Source: Paralvinella palmiformis
Taxonomy: Eukaryota; Annelida; Polychaeta; Terebellida; Alvinellidae
Length of the DNA: 64,000 bases
Assembly (NCBI GenBank): GCA_025642065.1
Contig: JAODUP010000130.1
Coordinates: 1-64,000, forward strand
Direction of reading: 5' to 3'
The first letter of the stretch is position 1. Each line of letters starts with the position of its first letter. Below are positions 23,220 to 35,867 of the stretch, one piece after another. The notes under the pieces were generated by a model. The model had not been told where the DNA came from and ran no database searches. It saw only the letters and a program-made list of their open reading frames with translations. The translations under genes and the position numbers were made by a program.

Positions 23220-23745
23220 GTTAGGAATTGTTTGCATCCAGAACAGACTTTAACACATAACCAAGAAGAGAAGGAAACATCAAAGGTTCGTAATGAGTCA
23301 GTGACTCTTCCTTTATCATCAGCTTCGGGATTACTAGATGATTAAAACCAAATTTATACAGAGTAGTGACCAAACTTAGTGGAACTTGCACCATCCAGAT
23401 AGTCACAATATTGGGGGGGGGGTGTAAACATATTTATAGCGTCATTTTCTGCCATTGTGTATGGATATTTGTAAGGGTTTTCGGATCATTTGGATCATTG
23501 GATTTGAGCATATTTGTATCATTATACGATCAGTATATATCGATAGTTATGTATAAAGGATAGATGTTTAGCTGTTGGATATGACGTGTGAATGTCAATG
23601 TATTTGAATGCTGAAGAGACTAGAAAACTCCACCGAAGTTTGTGACTTCGTCTAGCCACGATCTTTGGTAGCAGGAATTACATCCGGATATCCTCCTACT
23701 TTGATCCAATTAGAGGTCGAATTAACCATAGCCATAGTAGGTGTA
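23220..23745. repeat. Dispersed repeat R2, copy 1
   Basis: Similar to 24990-25490 over ~500 bp in the same orientation. Shared words include tcatcagcttcg, gatcagtatatatcgat versus aatcagtacatatcgat, and ctttggtagcaggaattaca followed by tccgga. No coding match is recognised. Confidence 0.75.
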
Positions 23746-23889
23746 GCACTGACGAGCAAACATTCACATCCCGAGGAAGTGCCCGCATATATATATATAT
23801 TTGAGTTTATTGTATCCGTGTATATTATTGTAAAACACGTCTGAATATTTCACGCTCACAAGAAATACAATTTAATAAGAACAAATTTA

Positions 23890-24010
23890 ATTACGTGTGT
23901 GTTCCGACTTCAGATGATAAAATGCTCATAAGTGTATTATTAATTTCTGAGCATAAAAATTAATGGTAACTTTTATCTCTGCCTAATGAATACTCTTTAT
24001 GTTAATGGTG
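23890..24010. repeat. Dispersed repeat R3 segments
   Basis: ttccgacttcagatgataaa recurs as ttccgaattgagataataaa (26290) and ttccgaattcggatgataaa (28649). gagcataaaaattaatggta followed by atactctttatgttaatg recurs at 28408-28470. They are probably parts of one element broken among R1-R3. Confidence 0.6.
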
Positions 24011-24989
24011 ACCAGATAGTTTATATATTTAACTGTAAAAAAGTCTTAGCGATAGAACCATTTTAACTGAATGGTCATTGTTAGTATGTTTTGGAGAAAA
24101 CATCGTTCGGAGTTATTGAAAGTGTCCACAAAAGATGAACAGCCCCTTGTCAGACGTTTAGTGAAGGATAAAACCTTAGAAGCATATAGTTAAAAATAAC
24201 GAACGCCATATTCGTACTACGCATCAGCTCATCACTCTAGACGCCAACTTGATGTAATCCCATCTCGGTAGTAGATGCCGAGTCATTCAACGAATACAGC
24301 CACAACCTAGATCCACGTTATGTCGTACCCAGCCAGAAACATATATCTACAGATCTGATCGTGGGTAGAACCAAACCTATTCCTCAATGCGTGTGTCGTA
24401 TATTGGGCGAGGTGTCTCGTGTTTGTGTAATCGTGGATATTTGGACCAATCGGGTAAGGAGAGGTTACCTGGTTATTACCCGGTCATTACATACACAATC
24501 CAATATGTTATGCTCGCCTGCGGGCGACCCAAAAGGAGACACAACAGTTGACGGCATCGCAGTTCAATTCGTGGAAACAAGACAATCTTCAATTTACAGA
24601 ACAAGATCATCCACATCGATATAGACAATATATCCGAAAATGACAAAGACATTCGGTTTATTTGGTTTTGAGTACACTGCTGTAGTCACGCCATATGAGA
24701 GTGATCCAGACAACGAATCTGATCCCGAATGATCTAGATGACGTTTTGTCATCTATATCATATAAATGATATAGATATGATATAAATGACGTTTTCGGAT
24801 TTCTGCCAGATCGTGATCCATGTTTCGTGCACAAATGTAGCTAGCCAACAAATATGGGGGGGGGGGGGATGGAATGACAGACGCAGATAACCATGCGTAG
24901 AGAGATGGCTAAAATACCATCTATTGCAAAACATTGAATAGGAAATTAAAATAATAATCTCTTGTTTTTTTGTTGGCCAACTGATTGAG

Positions 24990-25490
24990 TGAAGAGAATG
25001 AACCAAGCTTTTGAAGAGACTAGATGTGCAAAACGTCATCAATAAGTGACATGACAAAACATGACAGTGAATGCGTAAAACGTCGTCGTTTGTCATCAGC
25101 TTCGCGATTAACAGATGATTAAAAGCAAATACATGTAGATTAGTGGCCAAACTTATTGGCTGTTTAATCATTCAGAATGTCATAATATTTAGTGTAGGGG
25201 TGTAAATATTTTACATCAATGCTCGCCTCTGATAGGTGTGGAGTTTTGGAAAAGGTTTGCCGATCATTCGATCTGACTGTCTGTATCCACATACAATCAG
25301 TACATATCGATGGTATACTTTTGGGCGTTGAATATTACATTGAGTGGATGTCAATGTACTAACTTCTGTGGAGTTTTCTAGTTTCTTCGGCATTCAAGTT
25401 CGAGACTTGATCTGGCTACGGTCTTTGGTAGTAGGAATTACATCCGGAAATCTTCCGACTTTGATCCAGTGAGAGATCGACGTAAACTTA
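24990..25490. repeat. Dispersed repeat R2, copy 2
   Basis: Counterpart of 23220-23745. It ends with ctttgatccagtgagagatc, matching ctttgatccaattagaggtc in copy 1. Confidence 0.75.
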
Positions 25491-25959
25491 AGAAGTACGG
25501 ATGATGGATGGATGAATGTTGTTTAACGACACACAAACGAAATTAACTATATTAATTAATCTTTATTAAAAGGGTTAATAAACCGGATTACTGACATCGA
25601 TAAAAGCTACGTATAAGCTAATTTGTAAAGGTGTAAATTGTTTAGTATATATGGTAAACGTGTAAACAATACGTTGGTGTATAAGGTTGTTAAAAGGATA
25701 AAATCAGATTCTTAATCTTCCTGTCGGAAGATTCAGAATCTAAATCTGAAATATAGAAAACTAGTTTTTACTAGAGATAATTAAATACGTTTCTGTTAAA
25801 AGAGAAGACCTGCTTCTCTAGAAGAAATAATAATTAAGGTTATGACTTTGACTAGATGTTCCCACTTTAAATAAATTATATTAAAACGAAAAGACCAGCT
25901 TCTCTTAGGAATTTTATAATTGTATCCGGTAAAATATTCTCCAGCAGCTCTTTCCGAGT

Positions 25960-26260
25960 CTCTGCTTGATAATAATGTTCTCTAATGCGGTGGTATTCCG
26001 AGCAGTGAAGGAAGATGTGATCAACTGTCAGGCGTTCTTAGCAGCAGATACACTCTGGTGGATCTTCTCCAGCCAAGAGGTATCTATAGGAGATGAAAGT
26101 GTGCCCAATCCGTAAGCGACAGAGCACTATTTCCTCACGATGCCTGTCCCGACATGACCACACCGATAGTTCTAAAGTAGGCTCCACTGAATGCAATTTA
26201 TTTTCTCTTTGCAGTGACCAGAAATCTGAGCACTGCTTTCATGCACAACAAAGAATAAAA
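25960..26260 (-). pseudogene. Non-LTR retrotransposon C-terminal fragment (Jockey/RTE-like)
   Basis: The minus strand encodes NKLHSVEPTLELSVW, REEIVLCRLRIGHTFISYRY, LLAGEDPPECICC and RLTVDHIFLHCSEY. This is the post-RT region 'LxRLRIGHTxxTHxYLL..EDPPxC..C...LTVxHILxxC' common in Jockey-like LINEs. One stop follows ICC. Flanking sequence is unrelated repeat. Confidence 0.85.
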
Positions 26261-26652
26261 GTCACTAAGAACACTTTGTTTTAGTATGTGTTCCGAATTG
26301 AGATAATAAAATGCCTATCAATTTACAATTCTGATCAAATCAATCAGACAAGGGCCAAGGAGTGTGAACGTTATGATCAGCCAATTAGCTTGTATGAATT
26401 CGTATAATAAGCTGCACATGGAAACACATACTTTTGGTGCATAGATAGAAAGAAAATCGACAATAGCACTGTATAATATTTATTCCTGTATCTCTCTTCT
26501 CTCCCTACTAATGTCTTCAAGCTCTCAAAAAAAAGACTTTTGAAATTATTTTCACCGAGGAGAGATTATACAAAAATATTTGTTGCATATTGTTGAGAAC
26601 CAAAAATTAAGGATGTCTAGTTTCATTCTGGCCACAAGTTCAGGAAGTATGT

Positions 26653-26846
26653 CAAGCCTTCAGACAGGTTCTATGTTCGTCCAAATTCGAAGTTTAGAAC
26701 CAGTGGCAATACCAGATCTAATCACTCAGGAATCGCATAAACACGCCCCATTACACCGATGACATCGCTTTGGCGAAATTCGGTTTTAAAATCTCTAAGT
26801 CAGGGTTCCAGAGATCTTACTGAATTCCGAGAAGAACCTAACAAAA
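26653..26846. repeat. Dispersed repeat R1, copy 2
   Basis: Counterpart of 22938-23132, in the same orientation. A third trace, gagaagaacctaacaaagat, occurs at about 28710-28729. Confidence 0.7.
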
Positions 26847-27469
26847 TAGGTCAACAAACGTCATCACAAGACTTAACGGAAACAGCAGTGATATATGCTG
26901 ACATTCTATCCGGGATCACAGATTCTCATTTACGGAACTGGTACTTCACATAGAAGACCTGTAGATTTATTCGCACTATAAGCTCTATCGATGGACAACT
27001 AAACCTGTCAATTGATCAAAACAGATGATGAACACTTTCCGAATAGAAGCTAAAAATCGTTCAGTCTGATGCCTAATGTAGAATGAATCTGATAATAAAC
27101 ACTGTATTATTGAATTAGGTTTCTTTGGAAGAGGTAGCGAATACCATTCAAACGTGGACTAAATATCTTTCAGTCAAATGGTTGATTTTTCAGCAGTTGA
27201 ATCACTGGATTCTAGAATTCCACGATGAACACGGGATTCTTGTATGAGATCCGTTCGAGGGGGGAGTTTTTGGCAGACATTTAATTAACAGGTACTTCCA
27301 GCCATACCTTCTATTTATATTATGCCAAAAACGCCTGTCGAAATATATCTGATCTAATCGTCGAATCACGTGAACACTGCGGGGTCCCGTGATGAAGTGA
27401 TCCTACCCTTTCAATCACCACTTACTGTTTAAAATATTTGGATGATATTTTACTTCTGATCAGACATCG

Positions 27470-27550
27470 GGGTAATCGCAATCAGTAATCGTAATCGCGG
27501 CCATGATTACAATTACAATTAGGTATACATAATCGATTACATTTGAAGAA
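27470..27550. mobile_element. Fragment related to the AATCGATTAC element
   Basis: gtaatcgcaatcagtaatcg and cataatcgattacatttga match the termini of the element in GT92 intron 1. Only one end is present. Confidence 0.4.
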
Positions 27551-27728
27551 AGAAAACAAACCCGGATGTAATAGTAACCAATAATATTGCTAAAGTAGTC
27601 GGACTAAATTATTACTTTTCCAATTACTTATGACCTTTGACTGGCTCTATTATTATCTACATGCAAATTGTAGTATAATATTGTTGCTACACCCAAGAGT
27701 CAGAACATTTAAAACATTTATGACAGTG

Positions 27729-27731
<3 letters not shown>

Positions 27732-27780
<49 letters not shown>
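27732..27780. repeat. (AT)n microsatellite
   Basis: About 24 AT units in intergenic sequence. Confidence 0.95.
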
Positions 27781-27781
<1 letters not shown>

Positions 27782-28046
27782 AATGTTTCATCAGCTATTG
27801 GCTTTACTAGAAACAAACTTCCCTGACAGGAATCATTAATTAACATTAGCGCATGTTTATTGGGATAACAAACATAAAAAACAATTGTATCGACAACATT
27901 TCATTGTTATTAACTGTTATCTATCACGAGTGGAATAGTTGATAATGTACATTTAACAATGTAGTACATTTCAGTATTATCAACCCAGTTGTGCGCTTCA
28001 TCAGCCATTGGTCACTGCAAAACGTTAGAACAAATGCAAACATCAC

Positions 28047-28131
28047 TCACGGCCCATTTAGCCTACCTTGTGCACAACAAAAGTGACCGTAAAACACCAA
28101 TCATCATCATCATCATCATTATCATCATCAT
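28047..28131 (+). mobile_element. 5'-truncated SINE (family 1)
   Basis: Only the 3' body (ggcccatttagcctaccttg, then aagtgaccgtaaaacaccaa) and the (ATC)n tail remain. The tRNA head is absent, as expected for 5' truncation during target-primed reverse transcription. Confidence 0.85.
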
Positions 28132-28482
28132 GCGAACATCAATCAATCAATCAATCGCACTGCAAGGATAAATTTACCAGATAATATCTACATCAATCGG
28201 ATGCCTTTTTGTGTAGATGTTGATTTAGTGATGTCCATCGTTTGTAATAAACTGTTCTTGTAGTTTTTGATGATTTTGAAATACCGGATGACGTCCCAGC
28301 CCAGGGTCAATACAAGGCAAAATGCAAAATTGAGATCTCAACAAATGGAAAAACATCAAACCTGCTTACGCATTTGGTATTTGAATACATGATATCGGTA
28401 TTAATTTTTGGAGCATACAAATTAATGGCAACTTTCATCTCTTGCATAATTAATACTCTTTATGTTAATGTTATTTTAATAT

Positions 28483-28570
28483 TGAATGAATGAATGAATG
28501 AATGAATTAGTGAGTGAGTGAATGGATGAATGAATGAATGAATCAGTAAATGAATGAATGAATTAATTAA
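28483..28570. repeat. (GAAT)n tetranucleotide repeat
   Basis: gaatgaatgaat runs with gagt and gatg variants. Confidence 0.85.
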
Positions 28571-29729
28571 TTAATAAATGTTCTGAAGTATTATTGTTGC
28601 TAAATCAGCTAGATGAATAATTAAGAACACATCTGTGTCTGAGTATGTATTCCGAATTCGGATGATAAAACGCCAATACATTTATCACTCTGACAAATAC
28701 AATCAGACCAGGGCACGAGAAGAACCTAACAAAGATTTGTGGCTTGTCAATTTAAAAAAAAATCTTAAATGTAATTTGCAGAGCCCAAAGAAAGTTTTGC
28801 TTTAACAATCAATCCATCTACTATTTCGTGAGTTTTGTTGTGTGTGTGATTATCAGTTTTCTGTTGCGGGTTAAATTGGGTCGTGACAAGGTGTTTTAGG
28901 TCACGAACCCGATACTTTCTATATTAACTGGAATCACAATTAATTAATCCTTTGTCCATTTTATTCCCTGAGGGGGGGTTCCTTTCGCTTGTCGCAAACA
29001 AGTTTTCCCTCCGTGTTTGACCCATGGAAGTTGAACTCACATCAGTGGCATTTCAACAGAAGGGAGGCAAGGAGAGAGTGCGGCAGGGAGAGAGGGAGGC
29101 GGGAGGCTGGCAGGCAGGGAGAGAGGGAGACAGGGAGAGACTGAGGCTAGGGTTTCCAAAAAGAGGGGGCTGTGGTCGAATGTGCCATAATTTTCTTATT
29201 TTAGCTGATTTTGTGGTTTGTTTATGCCAGAGGATAGGCGTTTTTCCGGATTCATATTCAACACATTTGCTTGTTTCCATAAAAAAACGCCGTATGAATC
29301 TGTGCTGACTTGGGTTATGGCAAAAGTATGGAATTGGCGTGAATAAATCAGAAACTTGCTGAAATGGGACACCAATAGATCTTTGGCTAAAGAGCAAACC
29401 ACTCCTCCAACGCCAGATCTGAATTTGTGGCCCGTCAAAATTGTTTTGTTTTTAATATATTTTTGATACTGTTATTTTTGTATTTGTTTCGTTATAAACG
29501 TGGATATTAACCATGAAGAAGAGCATGTTATAATTTAGCATTTAGACTCTGCATAAGCGAAGGAAATTGTACTTCTGCTATTCTAAGCAGTATACTTTCT
29601 TTTATTAACAGGTGATAGCTGCGGCATTGAAGTCAGAACACTTATAACTTAACGTTTCTGAGAAGATTTCCTAGAAATAACTGTTATTGTTTTAGTATTG
29701 CAATGTTTTGTTGGAGTACCTGTATCTGT

Positions 29730-29734
<5 letters not shown>

Positions 29735-29792
<58 letters not shown>

Positions 29793-29840
29793 AAAGGGGG
29801 AGAGAGAGAGAGAGAGAGAGTGTGTGTGTGTGTGTGTGTT
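29735..29840. repeat. (AT)n-(GA)n-(GT)n compound microsatellite
   Basis: About 28 AT units, a short ggggagaga transition, then GA and GT runs. Confidence 0.95.
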
Positions 29841-31136
29841 TCTCTATCCATACCTTTCATTAATAACTGTTCATCGTTCATAATAAACGTAGAATGGACA
29901 TCCTGATTAAACAAAACATTTGTACAGTAGTATATGTAATAAATAATGTGTTTGTTCTCATTGATTTATCATAATGGTTTCCGGTTGCCTTTATCAAATA
30001 TAAACATTTTAAATGTAAATTAAATTAGGTAATGAAATATTACGGTGATATATTTGTATACACTCATCATTTGTATTTCACCAATACCACATCAAGCATT
30101 ACATCTGTAAGACTCGTAAATTAGTATACACTCACTCTATGTCACTAGTAATGGACGAAATGTTAGAGACAAAGATGATGATAATGAATATAAATTAGAT
30201 AACGAATTTCTATCCAAAATAGAAAAATCTGTGAGCTTAGAAACAAAACTGATTTCTCTTCCAGAATACAGATGACATCAATTATTATTCATTATAGTAT
30301 ATAGATAATCATCTAAACTGAATTATACTGATATATGGCAAAATAATAACTATTAATTATATGAAATGCCGTGATGTTGATTATAATAAAACACATGACA
30401 AAATCTCTAAATGGACGTTTTAATTGTAAACCCACAAGAATTTTAATTTTGATATTTACTGTGGGCTGTAATTAACAATCCGATATTACAAAAGAAGACA
30501 AACTACTGTCCATAACAATAGGACATAAAGAATGAGTTAAATATTCGTGATTACGAAACCAACAGAAGTTTGTAAATGTATTTACAGTATATTACAGGAC
30601 TTTAAAGAAGGTTAAGAAATTACACCAACTAGTTGCTTGTATAAAAGCTGTATGGCCAGATGTTTCATAAAACAGAATCATCCAAAACTGAGAAACTTTG
30701 TATTTGGAATACAGCATTACTCTGTAACACATCTGTGTGGGGAGATATTTCCTTAGGGAAGCCATCCCTCAGTTCTTTGATCTTAGCACTGGTTAACAGG
30801 TTTCCACTTTAGCCAGAGAGGTAGTGTGATTCATTACTCTGACCATTTAGTATTAATGTAAACGATAACTTACTTCTGAAGTGCGATTCCCTTTATGTCT
30901 GTCAACAAAATATCGACATCAGTATAGATATTCTCCTTTTTTTGAGCTGCTGCATTTATGATCAGCGAGAATCAGATAACCCCTCTTCACCTAATTTACA
31001 CTTTCCAATATGGCGGTCTGTTCACCCAATTTACATTTTCCAATATGGCGATCAGGTTTTCATGTCGTAACTTCCTTTACTTTTCACTAAAGATTTTATC
31101 TTATTATGACACTCGTAATTTATTCTCCGACATTCG

Positions 31137-31846
31137 GTGGATGATGATGTTGATGATGATGATGATTGGTGTTTTACGGCCACTTTTGTGCACAAGGTAG
31201 GCTAAATGGGCCGAGCGACTTCCAAACGTAATGAGACGAAGTATTAATATCATGTTGCCGGTAAGTTTATCATTACAATTTATCAAAGCAAAAGTCAATA
31301 TGAATGTGTGTACACAAAACATTAAAAACAAGACTATCGTAAATCACGAGGCTCAATCCTCCCAATTCGGTGGAAAATGTATACTAGTTACTACAACCCG
31401 ACAAAGGTTTTCGACAATCTACTAATAGTCAATTGATTGGTTGATTCTTTACTTTCTATGAACAGCTGGTGTTGATATGCATATCAGAATGTTGTAGAAA
31501 TAAACAAAATATTAATATCATGTTGCCAGTAAGTTTATCATTACAATATATCAAAGCAAAAGTCAATATGAATGTGTTTACACAAAAAACAATATAACAA
31601 TATTGACATATCAGTAATATACAGCAGACAATACAAATACACACAGCCATATTATCGTACATATTATTAACTTAATAGTTAATTAATTTGCCAGAAAAAA
31701 TCTCAATCATGACATCATTATCTCCTTTTTTCCAAAGGTAATGAAGCGCCAAAGATGAAACATCAGGTATGCCCACGCCGAGATTCGAAATCAGGTGGTA
31801 GTGGTCTGTGGTCCAGCGCGCTACCAATTAGACCACGGAGGCGCCA
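31137..31846 (-). mobile_element. SINE (family 1) interrupted by ~480 bp
   Basis: The tail and body lie at 31137-31247 and the tRNA head with the remaining body at 31733-31846. The two parts overlap by about 20 bp around tccaaaggtaatgaagcg, which reads as a target-site duplication of a later insertion. The insert contains an ~85-bp direct repeat (31244-31330 and 31508-31595, starting attaatatcatgttgcc). Confidence 0.75.
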
Positions 31847-32049
31847 TATAAATCGTATCAGAGGAAATAACAACTTCGTTATATTATAGATAATATCGAT
31901 AATTGTACGACAGGCGGAAGGGACTCTTGGAATAAATGAGACTGATCCCGATAACAAAAACAACTTCAGGTGGATTTGTTTGATAAAATGTAAAAGACCA
32001 ATCGTCAATTGCTGCTGCTGGTTTATGACAAATGTTCAGATTATGGTGG

Positions 32050-32180
32050 GAAATCGGGCAAGTAATCTCCGAATATAAGGCGGTGAAATTAAAGATGAAA
32101 GATCCCTTGATTTACTTCCGGGTTCAAACCCCGAATATACTGATCTGTGGCTGAATACAGTACCATTTCGGCCATCAAAA
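32050..32180 (-). mobile_element. Diverged tRNA-like SINE
   Basis: The minus strand shows ggccgaaatggtactgtatt, the word ccacagatcagta, and the B box gggtttgaacccgga, followed by catctttaattt resembling the family 1 body start. It is strongly decayed. Confidence 0.55.
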
Positions 32181-32379
32181 CCTCGCTGCAGTATTCGATC
32201 AGGAACTATTTATAAATGTAAAATCTTGATGTAATGACTAACTAAGCATTTGTCTGTTTATATCTTGAATCGATATTTGTAACAAATTCTAAGCCTGGCA
32301 TCATATTATCTATCAGCGTGGAATCAATGAATGAATGGATATTTTGTTCAGCTCTGATATTGATCGGTAGATCACCTGG

Positions 32380-33963
32380 TTATTGCTGGGTCGATGCTGG
32401 GAAGAATTTCAAGGCGCAAAGAGCTAATAACACCACCTTTATTATCCAATGACGACACAGGTTTACACAGGGCTATTTTGAGCAGTTGTCTTATAAACTG
32501 TCAATTGGCCTATAACCAATGTGATATGGTTGCTGATGTCGTGAAAGGTTTGGATCTTCACGTCTTTGTTATTACCTACACATAGCAGACTGGTATTGTT
32601 TCAGACCAGAAAATCGTATCCGGTGTGACTCAAGGTGGATGGATATTCGTTGCATCGTGCAGCTCCGACCCACAGAAAGGTTAGTGGAGTATTATATTTA
32701 AAAACGATCAAAGCATGAAAAAGAAGTCGGAGACCCGTTTTCGGTGTTGTGAATAAACGTACTAAAATCCACGAAGTATCAAAACCCATGGCAGCTAAAA
32801 CCATTGATACAAAACAGGCTTCACTGTGATAGTCTAAACTACTGATCTGTTTCAAATTTAACGTTTGTATCTAAATAAATATGTTACAGCCTTTATTCGA
32901 ATAAAACAATCGTAATATGATTTCGGCTGATCAAGGTAAGCCAGCATTACTTGCTCTTCTTTAAATGCACTATTTTTCTAGGTCGAAAGACATATTCGGT
33001 TTATTAGGTAAATTACTTGAATGGTTTCAATCGAATTTGGAACAACGCTCTCCAAAAACTAGATGTTCGTGGTACCGTCTGATGTTCTGTTATTGTTATC
33101 TTGTATATGACAGGGTTCTGTTATTGGTCCTCTGGTTATCCCAATGTATACCCGTCATTTAAGGATCACTGAACAGTGATGTGGCGTTAAATATATCTTT
33201 TATGACATGCAGAGATGTATATCACTGAATTTTGACAATGAATTAAATTTTATTTCCTTCCTTGATAAATTTAGAAAATTGTATTGCTGATATTCGGCAA
33301 TCTTCTAAAAGATGATAAAACAAATATTATCTATTTTGCTTCAGTAGATCGTATCAGATCCCTAAATATACCAACGTTTGAACATTGGTGAGTCTTTAAT
33401 TACCTACATTAGGGGGGGGGGGAGTAATTAATCCAGTATTATTTTTTACAAATGTAGCAAATATGCCGATCTGGCTACTATCATTTTATGAACGTGAACG
33501 TGCCCCAAAAAAAGCTTATTTAAACAAAACAGTTTATTAAAGTGTTCCATGCCGTTGTTATATCTCGCATATAGACTGTTGTAGTTGTGACCAATAATTG
33601 AAAATATAATCATGTCACCCCATTGCTTCAAAAAAATGCATTGGTTATATCCATTTCAAGATTTTAAAGATGTCTTATGAATCTATCACTGGTTTCTGTG
33701 TCTAGGCTCCTGTCGTAAAGCAATTGTGCGTTTAATGTAGCAGCGCCCACTTCGTGGAAAAAGTTGCCGGCGGGGGATTAGAAATGTGTCGCTTTCTAAT
33801 ATTCTTAATCTCGTCTATCTTCTAAAAACTCACCTGTTTAAGGTTTTGTGTTCAGAGATAAATAATATTGATCGTTCTTATTGCATTTTTACTTCCATCG
33901 TATTGAGGTTATCACTGTATATCATATTTGGATTGCTCCTGGTAGCTAGGATACTTTATAAAA

Positions 33964-34007
<44 letters not shown>

Positions 34008-34008
34008 G
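32380..34008 (+). pseudogene. Decayed CR1/L2-type LINE (endonuclease to 3' tail)
   Basis: Reading across frames: SSCLINCQLAYNQCDMVADV with GLDLHVFVITYT (apurinic-type endonuclease, normally 'ITETWL') near 32485-32585. Then LLEWFQSNLEQRS, GSVIGPLVIPMYTRHL and DDKTNIIYFA (reverse transcriptase) at 33010-33350. Then AFNVAAPTSWKKLPAG and LLKTHLFKVL near 33735-33850. The 3' end is an (ATT)n tail at 33966-34008. Many stops and frameshifts are present; it is dead. Confidence 0.8.
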
Positions 34009-34449
34009 TATATTAATCACTGGTTGATAAGTCATACAATTACGCTATTGTCATGGAAAATATCAATCTGTTATTGGAAAATAGTTTATTGTGAGTCAAG
34101 CTTCAATAAAGTGGTTATTTACCACCATCAAGACACATATATAGATCTAATAGCTTCGATTAGCTTTTTTTTTGTAATGCTTACAATCAATCACCGAAAT
34201 AAGTCTTTCCTCACCTGATACAGTTTTAACGATCGCCAATATATGTAGTGTACAAATGACAAATGCATTTATTTCCGAATTACATGTAAATACATATATG
34301 TATAAAAGGTAAATGTAACACAACAATACTATAATGTCAAGAGAATGTAAATTGGGGGACCAGTGTAGCCTAATTACTGTCTTCCCACTAACCCTAACAA
34401 TAACCTGATTTTTAAACATATTGTACTTTTTTTTAATTAAAAGTTATTT

Positions 34450-34460
34450 TATATATATAT

Positions 34461-34535
<75 letters not shown>
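34450..34535. repeat. (AT)n microsatellite
   Basis: About 40 AT units with one tct interruption. Confidence 0.95.
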
Positions 34536-34541
<6 letters not shown>

Positions 34542-34895
34542 CATGTAATTCATAACATACACACAAACACAATCCATAACGCTAGAATAAATAGAGATTT
34601 GTAATAAAATAAGAGATATAATATTGTCAAACTCTATACAATAGGCCACAAAGAAAACTAAATAGCGTAGAGTTTATGTCTTTATTCTCTAGAAATATAT
34701 CGAGTAAATGCAATAGAAATAAATTACAGAAAGAGAAGTTTAATAGAAATACAACAAAACATGTAAACAAACGATGTAAATATTTAGTGTCCAACAAAAT
34801 CTTCCATAATTAGCACTGCGAGTAATTATCTACTACAATAATATTACTTAAGTACAGCTCGAATAAGAGTCTAAGAAAGAGGCTTGAAGATAGAT

Positions 34896-35016
34896 AGCAC
34901 ACACATTAGCACACACACTAACACACACGCACACACACACGCACACACACGCACACACACGCACACACATGCACGCACGCACACACACATAGCCAAATAC
35001 ACACACACACACACAC

Positions 35017-35056
<40 letters not shown>
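34896..35056. repeat. (CA)n/(CG)-interrupted and (AT)n microsatellite
   Basis: CA repeats with periodic cgca interruptions followed by (AT)n, about 810 bp past the gene B stop. Confidence 0.93.
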
Positions 35057-35057
<1 letters not shown>

Positions 35058-35867
35058 TAACATAAGCACAAAAATCAGATATAATGAGTGAATATAGATG
35101 AAGGAATACAGAATAGTCTATCGATATGTTATTCCCATTTGATGTTAATGTTCCTTGGAGTAATCGCCCTCGGTGTGGGAGAAGGGGAGTTGGGGGGAGT
35201 AAAGAATTCTCCTGAAACAATGAAAATCATTTGTTAGCATATTACATGTACATAGCAACAGGAATATATCCAGCTAACTACCTAACATTAAAATGTTGCC
35301 TTATTTTACAGATAAGAACAGGGCCCGTATTGTTACGTTGAGCAAGTTACATTATAAGATCATGAAAAATAGAATTATCACAGAATATAATTGTGAAAGA
35401 CATTACTTATTGATGACATTGCATGTAACATACTCACGTGTTATGTTGTCCAATTTGAATTCATTACTGTAAAAAGGCAACATGAAATGTATAATTCCTC
35501 TTAACTTAAGAAAGACGTTTACACATTAACTTTTAGTTTAAAACAAGGTAAAACATTTTCAAATTTCTGCTTGTTCAGTCAACTCTTTCTGTTTCACTTC
35601 AATTCCAACATTTATCATCGAAAAAAAAGTTTTGTTTATGTGACAGTTGTTACCTGTACAAGTTTCGGTTTTGTTTGATCTGGTTATTTAATAAAACATC
35701 TTGATGGCGGGTCAGTTTCTTAACCATATTCCTATAAATGAAAAACCAATAAAGAAAAATATATTGGAAACATTCGTAACGAACATCCTTGATGTGTGTA
35801 TGTGTGCGTGCGCGCGCGCGCGCGTGTGTGTGTTCATGGGTGTAATTTGTTAGACAAAAGTCTAATC

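Noticed and set aside
24361..24624. 87-codon plus-strand frame
   Set aside because: No recognisable motif; lies among the R1-R3 repeats and is probably a chance or transposon-derived frame.
29053..29438. Overlapping minus-strand frames of 80-114 codons
   Set aside because: Partly over a gagaggga-rich repeat; no recognisable domain or splice partner.
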